DNA from: Agaricus subrufescens
Lineage: Eukaryota > Basidiomycota > Agaricomycetes > Agaricales > Agaricaceae
Length of the DNA: 64,000 bases
Assembly (NCBI GenBank): GCA_029945375.1
Contig: CM057061.1
Coordinates: forward strand, 1,240,001-1,304,000
Direction: 5' to 3'
Of this stretch, positions 1 to 11,042 are shown piece by piece. The notes beneath the pieces are model-generated. The model did not search any database. It was not told where the DNA came from and was given only the letters and a program-made list of their open reading frames with translations. The stretch's first letter is position 1; each line of letters opens with the position of its first letter. Made by a program: the position numbers and the translations under genes.

Positions 1-1
1 A

Positions 2-3000
2 CAGGGATGGTCCATAGAAGCGTTATCACCTACAACGACATTCCTTACGCTACTTGAACAATCTGATCCGAAGGGATGGACGAACAAGACGTCTATTCCT
101 ACGCAGATGATCAATACTTTAGCTGGGATTGGTGATTTTGCGATTAAATGTGGTGGACCACCGATTGTTAGTCGACTTTCTGGTGCGAAGATCAATGAGG
201 TTAGGTATGATTATGAGAAGGCGAGTTTTAGAGTGGAGTATGAAGCTTCTGCGAAACGGAGGATGACGAAGATTGTTGGGATTGGTTCGACGACTACTAT
301 TATGAGACCTTCGAGTGGTGATGATGAAGATGATGATTCGCATTCGCCTGCTATTGAACTGGAGTTGCGGTGTGATATTGATACTTGGGCTGGGTCGTTG
401 GATATTGTTGTTGATCCACCGCCGCAGACGATATGTTGTTTGAGGAGACATCGGTTGTCGGTTGAAGGTGGGGGATTGTGGTTGACGTTGGGACATGATG
501 CGATGTATATGGATGATGAGAGGTTGCAGACTATTGTTAGGAAGGCACCTGGGAAGGAGAAGGGGTTGGTTATGGTTAATGGAGCGAAGATTCAAGTTGA
601 TGTTGAGGAGTTGACGGAACAAGAGGTCAAGACTTTGTCGAAGCAGAAGAGGGTCAAACCGATTAGGATTCCTTTGGATCAACCACCTGTGGTGGGGAAT
701 GTTAAGAAGAAGAATGCGGAATGGGGGGATGGTGATGTCAATTCTAGTGCTGGTGCGAGTCCTTTGATGGAGAATAAGCCGGTGGACAAGGCTATTAATG
801 CTTGGGCTTCGGCACCGAAGGTATCAAGTCCTCTTACGCGATTCCTCAATTATTACGTTGATCAGGCGACGACGACGACGCAACAAGCTGTGGCTGCTAT
901 CACTCCTACAAGTGCTTCTGGAGAGACTAGTGCCATTCTTTCGTCGTCGAAATTACCGCTGCAATATGCTTTGGAGGCTTTTTCTTGGGTTCAAGATACT
1001 CATTCGTCTTTGTCACTGTTATCATCTGGTCAATCATCTGCGACGTCTCTATCACCGACATTGTCACCTCCGTTGTTGAATGGTGGTTCTAATGGTGCGA
1101 ATAATAACGATTGGTCGGTCGTTTCGGAGAAGCCGTTTCAAACTCATCGGAAGTTGGCGCCGGAGGTGTCGTCTATTATTCCGGTTCATAAAGGATCGAA
1201 AGTGATTGAGGGGTTCTCTTCTGATGAGTTGATGCCTTTGATTGTGCATTCTGCGTGTAGGAAGAAGTGGGATGATAGGCTTGGGGATTTTAAGTTTTTG
1301 GAGACGTATGGAGGGGGGTGTTGGACGGGGTTTAGGGTTGAAAAGTTGGGGGTTTTTCCGTTTAGGGATAGAGGGTTTTATGTGGCTAGTGTTGTGGTTG
1401 TGAAAGAGGGTGGTAGTGGAGGTAGTGGTGGTTTGTTGGGTCCTGGGTTGTCGAGGCTGGGTTCGATGAATGGGAGTGATGAGAGTGGTGGTAGCGGTGT
1501 GGGTGGCAGTAGAGTGGTACCGTCGATTGAAACGCGTTTACATGCTGGTGGGGCCGACGCTTCAAGTTCTAACTCAAGAAAAGCGATCTACTACGTTTCA
1601 GCTTCTTTCAATCCCGAATCGATGTCAAGTTCGGCTTCGACGACGTTCGTTGCGTCGAAGTATAATCCTTATGCTCTTCCGATTGGCCGGACACATGTTG
1701 ATGCGTGGGTGTTGGAAACTCTCGATCCGTATACTAAAGAGAATTATATGATTCCTTCAACGAGGGTCACGCGCTATATCTCGGTGGATTATGCTGGTTC
1801 GATACCTCTGGCCGTCAATCAGATGATTAATTCGTCGATAATACCGAGGAGTATACAAGGGTTGGAGAATTTTATCAAGACGGTGAAGGAGCCTAAACCG
1901 TTTTTGCCGGTGATGAGGTTGCCGAAGACGGCTATGGTTGTTGGGAGTGTTGGGAGGAAGGAAGAGGAGATGTTTGTTGGGTTGAAGAATATGGCTTGGA
2001 GGTTGAGGAGGAGGGATGGGTCGAGATGGGTTGTTTGGGAGAAGTTTAGTTTGGAGGAGAGGGTTTTGAGTTGTTGTGTTGAGGTTGAGTTGGAGAAGGA
2101 GAGTGTTGAGAGGGTGAGGAGTGGGGTTGGGAGTGTTGAGGGGGATGGGGATGATGGAATAGAGGATGCGACGCCGAGACCTCCCATGGCTATCCCGTCG
2201 AGGACTACTAGTCCGTTGGAGAAGGAGGATAATGAGACGATCATGCCTTCTTCATCTACGAGTTCAGATGCTTCCTCGGTAACCACGCCATCGCCTCCAA
2301 CGCGGCAAATTCCAATGCGCAGTAGAACGGTTTCATCAACAGCGACTATATCACCTATTTATGCTGCGGCAGCTTCTGCTTTTGAAGATCAAAGAAGAGG
2401 CAGAAGTGTCAGTACGTTTATCACAAGAGGGAAAATGATCAGATCGACGTCGTTATCGTCGGCATCTGCACCACCGTCGACTGTCAACAGTGATTTGGTT
2501 GTGATGGAGTTGGTGGTGGATAAGAAAATGTATCCGGAGGGGTATGAAGTGATAGTTGGGTCAAAGATGAAGAAGAATGTGAAATTGGGAACGAATGGTG
2601 GGTTTGTGCCTCTTGAGGGTGGGGAGTCGGGTGTTGCGTCGAGTGTGCTTCCGTTGAAGTATTCGGTGCATGCTATGCCGTTGTCGGCGATGCATTCGTC
2701 TGGAGAAGCTGGGACGAGACATTTGGTGAGGATGGTGTTGCCGACGGCGCAGGTTGAGAAGATGGCGATGATGATGGGGTCTGGAGCTGGGGAGGTGAGA
2801 GATCCGTTGACGGGGGAGATGAGGAGAACGCCGTCGGCGGTGGAGAGTAAGCAACCTCAGTGGTGGAGTGATATGCTGGAATTTGGTGGGGCGGTTGTTT
2901 GGGTTGAGGTGAGACCGGCGACAAGTACTGCTTCTTCGGGTGCTGGCGGGTCGGTGAGTAAAGGGAGTATGAGGAGGAAGAGTAAAGGGAAGAGTGAGGT

Positions 3001-3927
3001 GGTGATGGTGAACAAGACGGAGGTTGCGGTTGTGAGAGAAGCGGAAGCGTTGTCGGAGCTCGGGAGAGAAGAATTAATGGATGATAGGGTGTCTAAAATG
3101 AGCGTTATCTCAAGGTGCGTTTAATGTGTTGCCGCTCGGCGGCGAATTGTTGTTCTGCTCTCTTCACAAGGGGGGGGTCGCAGCCGACCTTTTGTTTCTT
3201 TTCATATTTGTATATTTAGGGACGCTGATGGGTGAACTAACAGGGTGCCGAACGACGCGGAAGCGCTGCCCGAGGAGTTGAAGACTCCGGTTGGGATAGC
3301 AAATGATCTATGTGATTTGACAAATTCTACATATGCGGAAGCATCTGGCACTTCTGAGAATGATGGGAAGGAGGAGAAGGGAGGGGTGACGGAAGGGCAG
3401 GGGAAAGAAGATAAGTCGGCGGGAGAGGAAGCACCGAAAACTGTGGTACGTTTGTTTAAAAATAGCACACTGAGAAATTACTGATCGGATAGGGCGAGGA
3501 TGAGAGTGCACCTCATGTGGGCCGTGCGGCTGGTGGAGGAGGGGCGTCTGGGGGTCTGCTAGGGTTTCTGCACAAGCCACTGCTGACGCGGCTGGGGATG
3601 GCCGGGGAGGGGGGCAGGACGGAGGGGAGGGAGGGGACGGTGCCGGGGGGTGTCGGGGGGGAGACGGGTGTCTGGCGGTCGGCGCAGGAGGGCGACGGGG
3701 GGCGGCGGCGGTCGGTGTCGAGGCTGATCATTGTGGCGGTGATCGCGTTCCTGCTGGGGTCGCTGCTGCGGAGCCTGGCGGCGCCGGCGGACTTTGTGTA
3801 CGTGGGGGAGGGGCGGCCGGGGGAGACGGGGGGCGGGGGGTGGCGGGAGCTGCGGCGGCTGGTGGAGGTGAAGTATGTGTTCGGGGGCTGGGACGTGCAG
3901 ATAGCGGCCGTGCGGCGGCACGTGTAG
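2..3927 (+). CDS. START-domain lipid-transfer-like protein, membrane anchored (5' partial)
   Basis: Three exons can be joined: 2..3114, 3244..3445 and 3493..3927 (introns gtgcgt..aacag and gtacgt..atag, phases 2 and 0). The frame is open from base 2, and bases 1-4 (acag) look like a splice acceptor, so the true start lies upstream. The middle of exon 1 (about bases 1150-1960) reads as a START (StAR-related lipid transfer) domain, with the family-like stretches KKWDDRLGDFKFLETYGGG and PFRDRGFYVASVVV. Before it is a region I do not recognise, containing IELELRCDIDTWAGSLDIV; after it is Ser/Thr-rich linker. The last exon encodes a hydrophobic segment (LIIVAVIAFLLGSLL, bases about 3720-3770) close to the C-terminus, so the protein is probably tail-anchored in an internal membrane. 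START domains bind sterols or phospholipids; the ligand cannot be read here. The coding strand is extremely poor in C. The START call is fairly sure, the substrate unknown. Confidence 0.75.
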
Positions 3928-4166
3928 AATAGTATTAATTTAGGCGGAGATTGGGGCGGTGCCCGAATAGGAAGGATGCGGTGTTTGGCAGGAACCAAGC
4001 AAGCCAAGCAGCGACTCCAACGCCAGCTCTCCCAACAACCACACCGTCGCCGCCAGCCAGCCCGTCCCCCGCTGCTGCCCGCTCTCCCACGCTCTTCGCC
4101 GTCCCGCCGCCGCCGCCCCGATAGCCCGCGGCCCCGTCTCTGCCCGCCGAGGCTTATCTCGCCGCC

Positions 4167-7100
4167 ATGGCCTCCGCCGCCCCGCCCCAGCCGCCCCTTG
4201 GCCAGCCGCCGCAGCCGGCCCCCGATGCCGCCTCGTCCGGGCTCTCGTGGGAGGGCGACAAGATGTGCGTCGGCCCCCCGTCCCCTCTGCCCCGCTCACC
4301 GTGCCCACAGGTTCAACATCTACATATACGACTACTGCCACAAACGAGGCTTCAAAAAGACCGCCCGAGAGCTCCTCGCCGAGGCTGACATTGCCCCCGA
4401 GTCCACCCCCCCCATAAATGCCCGCCAGGGCCTCCTCTTCGAGTCTGTCCCCCAACTCTGATCCGTTTCCCGATTCTGATCATGTATCCATCACAGATGG
4501 TGGAGTGTCTTCTGGGTCCTTTTCCAGGCAAAGTCAAATCCGCTCGGTGGTTCCACCGAAGACGCCCTCACCTACACCCAGGTCCGTCCTCTCTGCCCCG
4601 TTTTTCGAGTCCTCTCACCCGCTTTCGTAAACCAGCACCAGGCCCGGCAGGCTGCGATGCGCCTCCAAAACACCCAATCATCGGCCCCTCCCCCAACCGG
4701 GCCTCCACTTCATCTCGGTACCTCTCTTGTCCATCGCAACGTGTATGCGCTGAGCCTCTTTACAGCTGCTGCTTCATCGGGGGGGATGCCCCATCGGATC
4801 AATGGCTTACCGCAACCGCAGCGTCCAGGAAGCTTTCTGCCAAACGGCTCGCTACCAAACGGCGCTGCTCCCCCGGGCGTCCCGGGCCCCCCATTTACCC
4901 AGCCCAACGGCACCTCCAACCCAGCAAACCAGCACCCCCTCCCCCCTCAGCAAGGCGCCGCATTCGTGCCGGGAGCCGTACCACGACCTCCGCTAAACGG
5001 GCCCCCACCCTCCTCAGGCCAGCTGCAGCAGGTCCGCGGAGCAGCAACAGGCCCCTTCCAGAGCCCGACGATGGCTCATTCACCGCCTGGTACGGGCCCC
5101 GCGCCACCCCAACAATCCAATCAGTTTAGCGTCCACGTCGGTGCTTCGCCGCACATGGGAAGTATGATGGGGCGCAACATGATTCCACACAGTCCGATGA
5201 ACCCAAACACTCAAGGAAACACCCCTCAGCCCGGTCAGCAGCCCATGCACGGCCCTAATCAGTTTGCTGGAGGCCGACCACCCAGCCGGACGACAACGCC
5301 TGCCGATGTCCATCCCAGTCCATCCTTAACGCAGAGACAAGTCTCTGGAGACCTAATCAACATGGAAGTTTTAAATATTCCGAATGCCGCCCTAGAAGTG
5401 CTGAAAAGTGACCTGGGTCTGACTGGAAAGGACGTTAGTGCCCTGACTTTGAACGACAAGGTGCGCCCCTAGTTGTCGAGAAAATTGCCCTGGTGATGTT
5501 CACTCATTATCTATCTTAGCAACGTATATTATCAGCGTACCGAAACCGTCGTCCAAGTATTCCCAAGCCCGGAGAATCCATGGGACCGGGTCCATCAAAC
5601 CTTATGCGCCCAAACTTACAGCCAACGCCAAGCATGCAAAACCGCACCAACAAGAGGAATAGTAATTCACCAGGTGACGAGGTTGGTCTTGTTCGTTGCT
5701 TGTAATCACCGCATGGACCCCCCCTTGATACTGATGATGACTTCTCTCACAGCACGAGCATCTTAGAACAGAGTCATCGCCACCTGATCGTAAACGCGCA
5801 CGGACGTCGCCTGGGCAGACGCCATCTATGACACCCATGTACCCAGGGCAGCAACAGCCAGGGGCGTCCGGAATGCAACACCCCGGGATGCAAACTGGAG
5901 CTGGCGGAGTGCCTGGGGGAATGCCGGGACCTAGTGGCATGCAAGGTCCAAATCCAAATATGCCAGGGCCCATGCAACCGGGAGGTATGCAGTCAGGCAC
6001 ATCTCTTGGAATGCCTCCGGGCATGCAAGGTCACGGTCCGGCTGGGCTGCCAGCGCCCGGGGCTCCAAATATGGTGCCCCAAGGTCCCTTACCCCAAACT
6101 GGTGGAATGCCTCCGGGTGCCGCTGGAATGCAGCAAGGCCCGCCTGGTGGAGGGCCAGGACATGGAATGCAGCCTCATATGGGTGGACCGACGAATATGA
6201 TGATGCCAGGAGGGAGGATGGCGAATGGTGCACCGCATAGCGGTGGACAAATGGGCATGACACCACAGATGGGAGGAATGCCGCAAATGAATCACCAGAT
6301 GGGTCCTCCGGGAGTTCCACCAAATATGACGGTAGGTGTCTTCTTCTAGATTGGCGATCAGATCGTCGATTGATTAACAAAACCCATAATAACAAGGCCT
6401 ACCGTCAGAATATGGCCAATATGCACAAGAATAACATGCCCGTCAATTCGACGTCACCCGGTGATTCACCGTTTAATGCGGGTATTGGCCCACAATTCAA
6501 CCCGAATCCGGGTTCTCGACCGATGAACAACCCTACCGTTGGTGGACAGCCACAGCATCGAATGCATCCACCAGCATCTCCTGCCCCCGGGAAGGATGGA
6601 AATAAGGATGGAAAACCGACCGATGGGTCACCTCGGAATCAACATGTACAAAATCAAGGTCCGACAACTCCTGCGCCGAATCATCAAAACGCGACATCGA
6701 ACCATGGAACACCTGTCGGTGGCCCAAGGACTGCGCCTTCACCCGTTCCGGGTGCCGTAATGGGTAGTTTGAACCCAATGAATCAGACTGGCGGTATGAA
6801 CATAGGCATCGGAGGGATGATGGGGATGAACCAACCGCCACCGAATCCTGGTATGGCCGGTAGTTCAAATACGGGAGGTAACAACGCTGCCCCTGGGACC
6901 GGTGGTGGTGGCGCTCCTGGAGGTCCCGGGAGTGCTGGTCCAGGAGGCGGCGTTGGTGGAGGCAACACTGTTGGAGGTGCAGCAGCAGGAATTGGTTCAG
7001 GTATGAATTTCTTGGGTATGAATCCGATGGCTGGTATAAACGGACACGTTGGCACAGGAATTGGTGGTGGTATGAATTCTCTGAACCCCTCATCATCATC

Positions 7101-7314
7101 CACCGGCAACAACGGCGATGCTGGTGCTGGTGGTGCTGGTGGTATGGGTGGTATGCAGGATTTAGTTTTTTCGCATGAATTCATGCAGAGTGTGGCCAAC
7201 ACTCTTGTGGACGATCTCGATCCTGGGATGGTGTTTAGGCCGGACGGAGATATAAATTTCGAGAGAGATTTCGGACAGTGGTTCCATCCAGAGGATTCAC
7301 TCGATTTGAAGTAG
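4167..7314 (+). CDS. LisH-domain transcriptional co-regulator (Flo8 / SSBP-like LUFS family)
   Basis: Eight exons are inferred: 4167..4264, 4311..4442, 4497..4581, 4642..4717, 4766..5460, 5520..5681, 5753..6331, 6397..7314, all in phase (914 aa). The 48-nt intron 4718-4765 is a multiple of three with no stop, so it could be retained. Residues about 33-80 form a LisH motif (FNIYIYDYCHKRGFKKTA, then LLAEADI) followed by the WWSVFWVLF block that defines the LUFS domain shared by LEUNIG, Flo8 and single-stranded-DNA-binding SSBP proteins. The rest is a long Pro/Gly/Met/Gln-rich low-complexity region rich in MQGP-type repeats, ending in an acidic segment (WFHPEDSLDLK). This layout is typical of fungal Flo8/SomA-type regulators of adhesion and morphogenesis, where LisH mediates dimerisation. 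The ATG at 4167 gives an N-terminus of Pro/Ala then the LisH. Targets cannot be inferred. Confidence 0.82.
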
Positions 7315-8472
7315 TGGGTGTCGGTCGAGTATTTTGTGGACTATTTCCCTGTGTTTCTGGATATTCTTCTTTTGCTCGTTCTCACACACCCTCCCGTGGA
7401 GCGGATTGGTGGATTCGTTTCTTGTGCTCTGTGCTCTGTTCCCTTCTTTTACTTTCTTAATGCTGTGTTCTTTTCTTGTGTCTGTCTACTCTCACCTCTT
7501 TATTATATTTTGATTAGTGTATCATCTACGTCTCTTTACCCTTACTTATCCAACTTCCCGCTCCCCCCGCCTCCCTTCGTTTTCTCTCTCCCTTCCCCTT
7601 CCTATACATTACCTCCCCTTTCTTGGTCTCCCCTCGCCATTTTGTCGTGCGTTTGTGCTTTTCTTGCGTATACCACTTCGTCCTTTTACCCCCACCCGCC
7701 CTCCCTGCTTCGAAACAACCTACTCACCTATGCATTCCTCGTTTCCGGCTCACTCCTCGTCTCTGCTACGTCCAATCCCGGCTTCGCCTCAGCCAAGCCA
7801 CCGCGTTGTATGGATTAATACTCCCGACTGCCTCCACTTCCACCTTCGACCCGGATTTGCTCTCGTGCGGCCGATTCTTCCGGTGGAACTCAAAATTTGT
7901 TGTCTGTGCTTTCATCTTTAGTGTATGGTTGTTGTTCGTTGGGTAGCGTGCATATGATTTTTGCGTTTATCGCTTCTTCATTACTGTACGTGTGTGTGAT
8001 TATTCTTGTCCCTTTTTTTTGTGTCCGTAGTTGGTTAATTACTACAGCCTCGCCTGCTTTTCTTTTTTTTTTTTTTGATAGATATCATCTTAAATTTTTC
8101 TCTTTTTTTTTCTCTGTCTCTGCTGTGTATATTACAACTCTCTATCTCCCTCTATCTCTCTGTCCCTCTATCTCTTTTTTGAGTTTGTTATCCTGGTTTT
8201 GCGTGCACAATTTCATCAAATCTCTCTCTACTTTAGTCTGCTTCTGAAGCTTGTTCGATGTGTTGAGTTTCACGGTTGTACTAAAAACTCTTATTCGACG
8301 TGAGGCATGAACTAAAGTTAGTGCATTCTTTACTCCATTCTACAGGGTTTGACGGACTAAACTAATTATCTAAAGAGGTCTGGTATCCATTCTCATGCCG
8401 TGGTCATTCAGTGCGGCGACCAATATATACAGAAATGTTGGCGAGTCCTTCAGCATTCTAGTCGCGCTGCCG
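7315..8472. other. Intergenic, strongly pyrimidine-rich tract
   Basis: No gene is supported. From about 7430 to 8240 the plus strand is very rich in C and T with many short CTCT and T8-T12 runs. The long hydrophobic open frames here (for example 7318-7818) follow from that composition: they lack family signal and have no plausible splice partner. CT-rich stretches upstream of fungal genes often belong to promoters, so the 3' half may be the promoter and leader of the next gene, while the first few hundred bases should be the 3' UTR of the LisH gene. Confidence 0.6.
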
Positions 8473-9236
8473 ATGGCTGGACAAGGACAAAATTCGGCTC
8501 AACCTCGTCTCACACACTCTCCTACAGCATCTGTCAATCGACGCGATGGTGATGATGATTACTCGAAAGCCAAGGCTCAGTGGTCATTTACTATCTCTAG
8601 GACTATAAATAAACCTGTTGATGTTGTTGTACGTGGGGTGGGAGGGTTGGATAATTTCGAGAAGTTGATGAGGGTGAACCCTGTTTGTTTGGAGTATAGG
8701 GAGATGGGGAGGGATTGGGTTGAGTTGGGGGATTGTGCGGTTGGGGATGCTCGTGTTAGAGATGTGGATGGGGTTGTTTTTGGTGATGGTGAGGGGAGGA
8801 AGGAGGGATGTTATGAGAGGGTTAAGTTTGAAGTTGAGGATAGTTTGGTTGCGTTTTGTGGGTTGTTGAAGGATGTTACGGTTCAGAGGGGGACTTTTGT
8901 TTGGGACGGGGAGGGGAGGATTGGGTTGTGGGAAGTTAGGGTTTTGAATCCTGGTGGTGGTGGTGGTGGTGGAGGGGATATTGATTCGTGGGCGAGGAAG
9001 GTTATTAGGTTTAGGAGGGATGGGGAAGGGACGAGGATTGAGGAATTTGTGGAGGGTTATTCGAGGGAGAGTGTGAGGATTTTGGAAGGGTTGACTAAGA
9101 GGTTTACTAGGAATTTACACAAGTTGAGTGGGATTTTTTTTCTTTTCCTATCTACTAATTTCCTTGTTTCTTTACTGACGATGTTTAATTTTTCAGGAAT
9201 TGGATGAAGAAGTATACGGATATTTTAAACGGCTGA
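8473..9236 (+). CDS. Small START/SRPBCC-like protein
   Basis: Two exons: 8473..9122 and 9197..9236, with intron gttgag..ttcag in phase 2. I prefer the ATG at 8473 (context gccgATGG) to the in-frame ATG at 8395, because the extra 26 residues carry no signal. The protein is about 229 aa. An N-terminal WSFTISRTINKPVDVV strand, a central mixed region with a Gly run, and a C-terminal helix reading FTRNLHKNWMKKYTDILNG have the outline of the SRPBCC (START / polyketide-cyclase / Bet v1) hydrophobic-ligand fold, in which a strand, several sheets and a long C-terminal helix form a cavity. This is a fold-level guess without a diagnostic motif. It shares the very G-rich, C-poor coding strand of the START gene at 2-3927. 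The function may be lipid binding or may be unrelated. Confidence 0.5.
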
Positions 9237-10464
9237 TTTTAGTGGGGGTTTTTTTTTTTTTGGCTGTGCGACTATGTATCCAGTGATGATCTAATTTTGG
9301 AATTTCATTGACAAGAATGTGTCTAGCCCTGTCGTCTGTCAGACGTCTGGACCCTTTTGTTTTACTTTACATAGTTACAATATGTGAGAATGTTGATGGG
9401 CCCCGGGTTAAATTTTTTTTTTGTTTTTTTCCCTCTGGGTCTCTACCTTTCCCGGTGCCATTGTGGAGCTTTGTATTATGAAAGGGAGTCAGGTTTTGAT
9501 GGGCTTGGCCGTATGAGGAGATTAATGAGGTTTTTTAGCTTTCATTTTTTGGGAGGGAATGATCATTGGGGAGGGTTATGACGGTGTATGACTCGGTGTT
9601 TACGATTTAGTAATGTATGCTAGTATGACTTTTTTAATTTGAGAGTGGTTTTTTTGGTTTTGGAGGGGAATGAAACGTTTCATTTTTTGACGCTTATTGG
9701 TTTGTTGCCCTGGCCCTGACACGAGGAAGCACGAGTTTTACCCTCCTTTTTTGTTTAAGGTTTGAAATTTTTGAAACTGTTATCAAATTCCCCCACGTTG
9801 ATTGAATATTCGGGTGGGGAGGCTTCATGACAGGAGGACAGGTATTTTCGGTCCCGAGTCGGTGGGGTAGTTTTGGTGGTGGCCAGAGTTGCGGTCTCAC
9901 TCGGTTGAATATCAGATAACTGATTATCATTTTTCTTGGAGTAAGTTGGTCTAGCGGTACTGGTAGTCTAGGATGGTACTACTGGGTGGTGATGCTGTTA
10001 GCTGGGGCTCTCTATACGGAGTAAATGATGACGTGATTGATATATTTCTGATAATTTATAGCGTCGGGTATCATAGTGGCATTCTCGTGTTCTTCCTTCC
10101 GCTTCGCGGGAAGGTCATGGGTTTGATTGTTGTATACTAAAGGCGTTAAATATTCCCAGTGAATGTCTTCGAGGAGATTGGAATGGGGCGCGGTATGCAC
10201 TAGTATATACCCGGATCGATTATCAATGATTAATATGATCGGATTGTTCACTGAGAGTGCTTGTAGACTCGGATAAGATGGTATGAAAAGCGTGAGGTTG
10301 GTCTGAGGATGTTGCTGTGAGGGTACTCACATTAGATCACAGGGCGAGAAGAAAGAAGGCTAGAAGCATCGGGATCTATAGGGTATATTCGGTCAGGGCA
10401 CAACTAATCGACTCTTCGTAGAATTGTGAACGAGCCTATCGTCCAGTACAAGCCGTGGTGTTTC
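9237..10464. other. Intergenic, left flank of the transposon
   Basis: I see no supportable gene. There are several T-runs (9250-9262, 9412-9430) and short non-conserved open frames. The region ends at the 7-bp ATAAGGT copy bordering the KDZ element. Confidence 0.5.
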
Positions 10465-10471
10465 ATAAGGT
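10465..10471. repeat. Putative target-site duplication, left copy (ATAAGGT)
   Basis: The seven bases ATAAGGT directly precede the CA that starts the left terminal inverted repeat. The same seven bases follow the right repeat at 23351-23357. Matching short direct repeats at symmetric positions are what a cut-and-paste transposase leaves at its insertion site. Related Zisupton elements are reported with 8-bp duplications; here the eighth base differs, so the exact length is uncertain. Confidence 0.65.
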
Positions 10472-10498
10472 CATTGGTTGCATAAGCCGCGATTAATC
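10472..10498 (+). repeat. Left terminal inverted repeat of the KDZ element
   Basis: Aligned with the reverse complement of 23325-23350, about 20 of 27 positions agree with a one-base gap. The best block is TGCA-(T/A)-AAGCCG. Both ends start with CA. It pairs with the right-end repeat to define the element. Confidence 0.7.
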
Positions 10499-10960
10499 GT
10501 CAGCGGCTTGTGTCGTATATCACGATTTGCGACCAATAATCGTGATAATCGCGATTATTGTATATCTTCATCTGTGAGGTAATCGTGATTTGTTACATAC
10601 CGTTTTGAAACTTCGTTCACAGTAATCGTGCTTATATAATCATGATTACAGCACATCTGGTACTTAGTTGGATGATAACCATGTTTATTCACTATGTAAA
10701 GAAGTAATCGCGATTATCGCGATTATCACGATTAATCGTGCTTTCGTAAATTGTGATTACAGACATGTACTGTTATATCACTAAGTTAGATAATAATCAC
10801 ACTTACAAGGTAGAGCAATCCTGCCAGTTAGTTCAACACTAATCGTGATTTGAGGTCTCAGGTGGCGATAAGTTGATCATGGTAGGGTGATAGAGGACAG
10901 AAATCACAGTTTAGCAAATGATTATCATGATTATCTCTTAATCATGATTTCACTGTAGAT
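10490..10960. repeat. Left subterminal array of AATCGTGATT-like palindromes
   Basis: More than a dozen near-copies of a palindromic motif (AATCGCGATT, AATCGTGATT, AATCATGATT, ATCACGATTA) occur within about 470 bases, for example at 10539-10560, 10581-10592, 10635-10647, 10706-10745, 10840-10851 and 10918-10948. The same family of motifs recurs at the right end (23130-23310) and is not obvious elsewhere in the window. Clustered subterminal motifs are usual transposase-binding sites; that role is inferred. Confidence 0.75.
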
Positions 10961-11042
10961 ACAGTTAGAAGACCTTCAATCAGGGTATATTGCCAGGGGA
11001 CAGCTACAAAAATCAGAACTATCCTGATCATACTCTCAAAGC

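Noticed and set aside
7318..7818. Long hydrophobic plus-strand open frame after the LisH gene
   Set aside because: It lies in a C/T-rich tract that yields Leu/Ser/Pro/Phe in any frame; there is no family pattern and no start context.
9940..10010. Possible tRNA (GGTCTAGCGGTACTGGTAG)
   Set aside because: The segment has an A-box-like look, but no B box or cloverleaf pairing follows.
10490..10960. CRISPR-like array reading of the repeated AATCGTGATT motifs
   Set aside because: The units are short palindromes with irregular spacing in a eukaryotic genome and are mirrored at the other transposon end.
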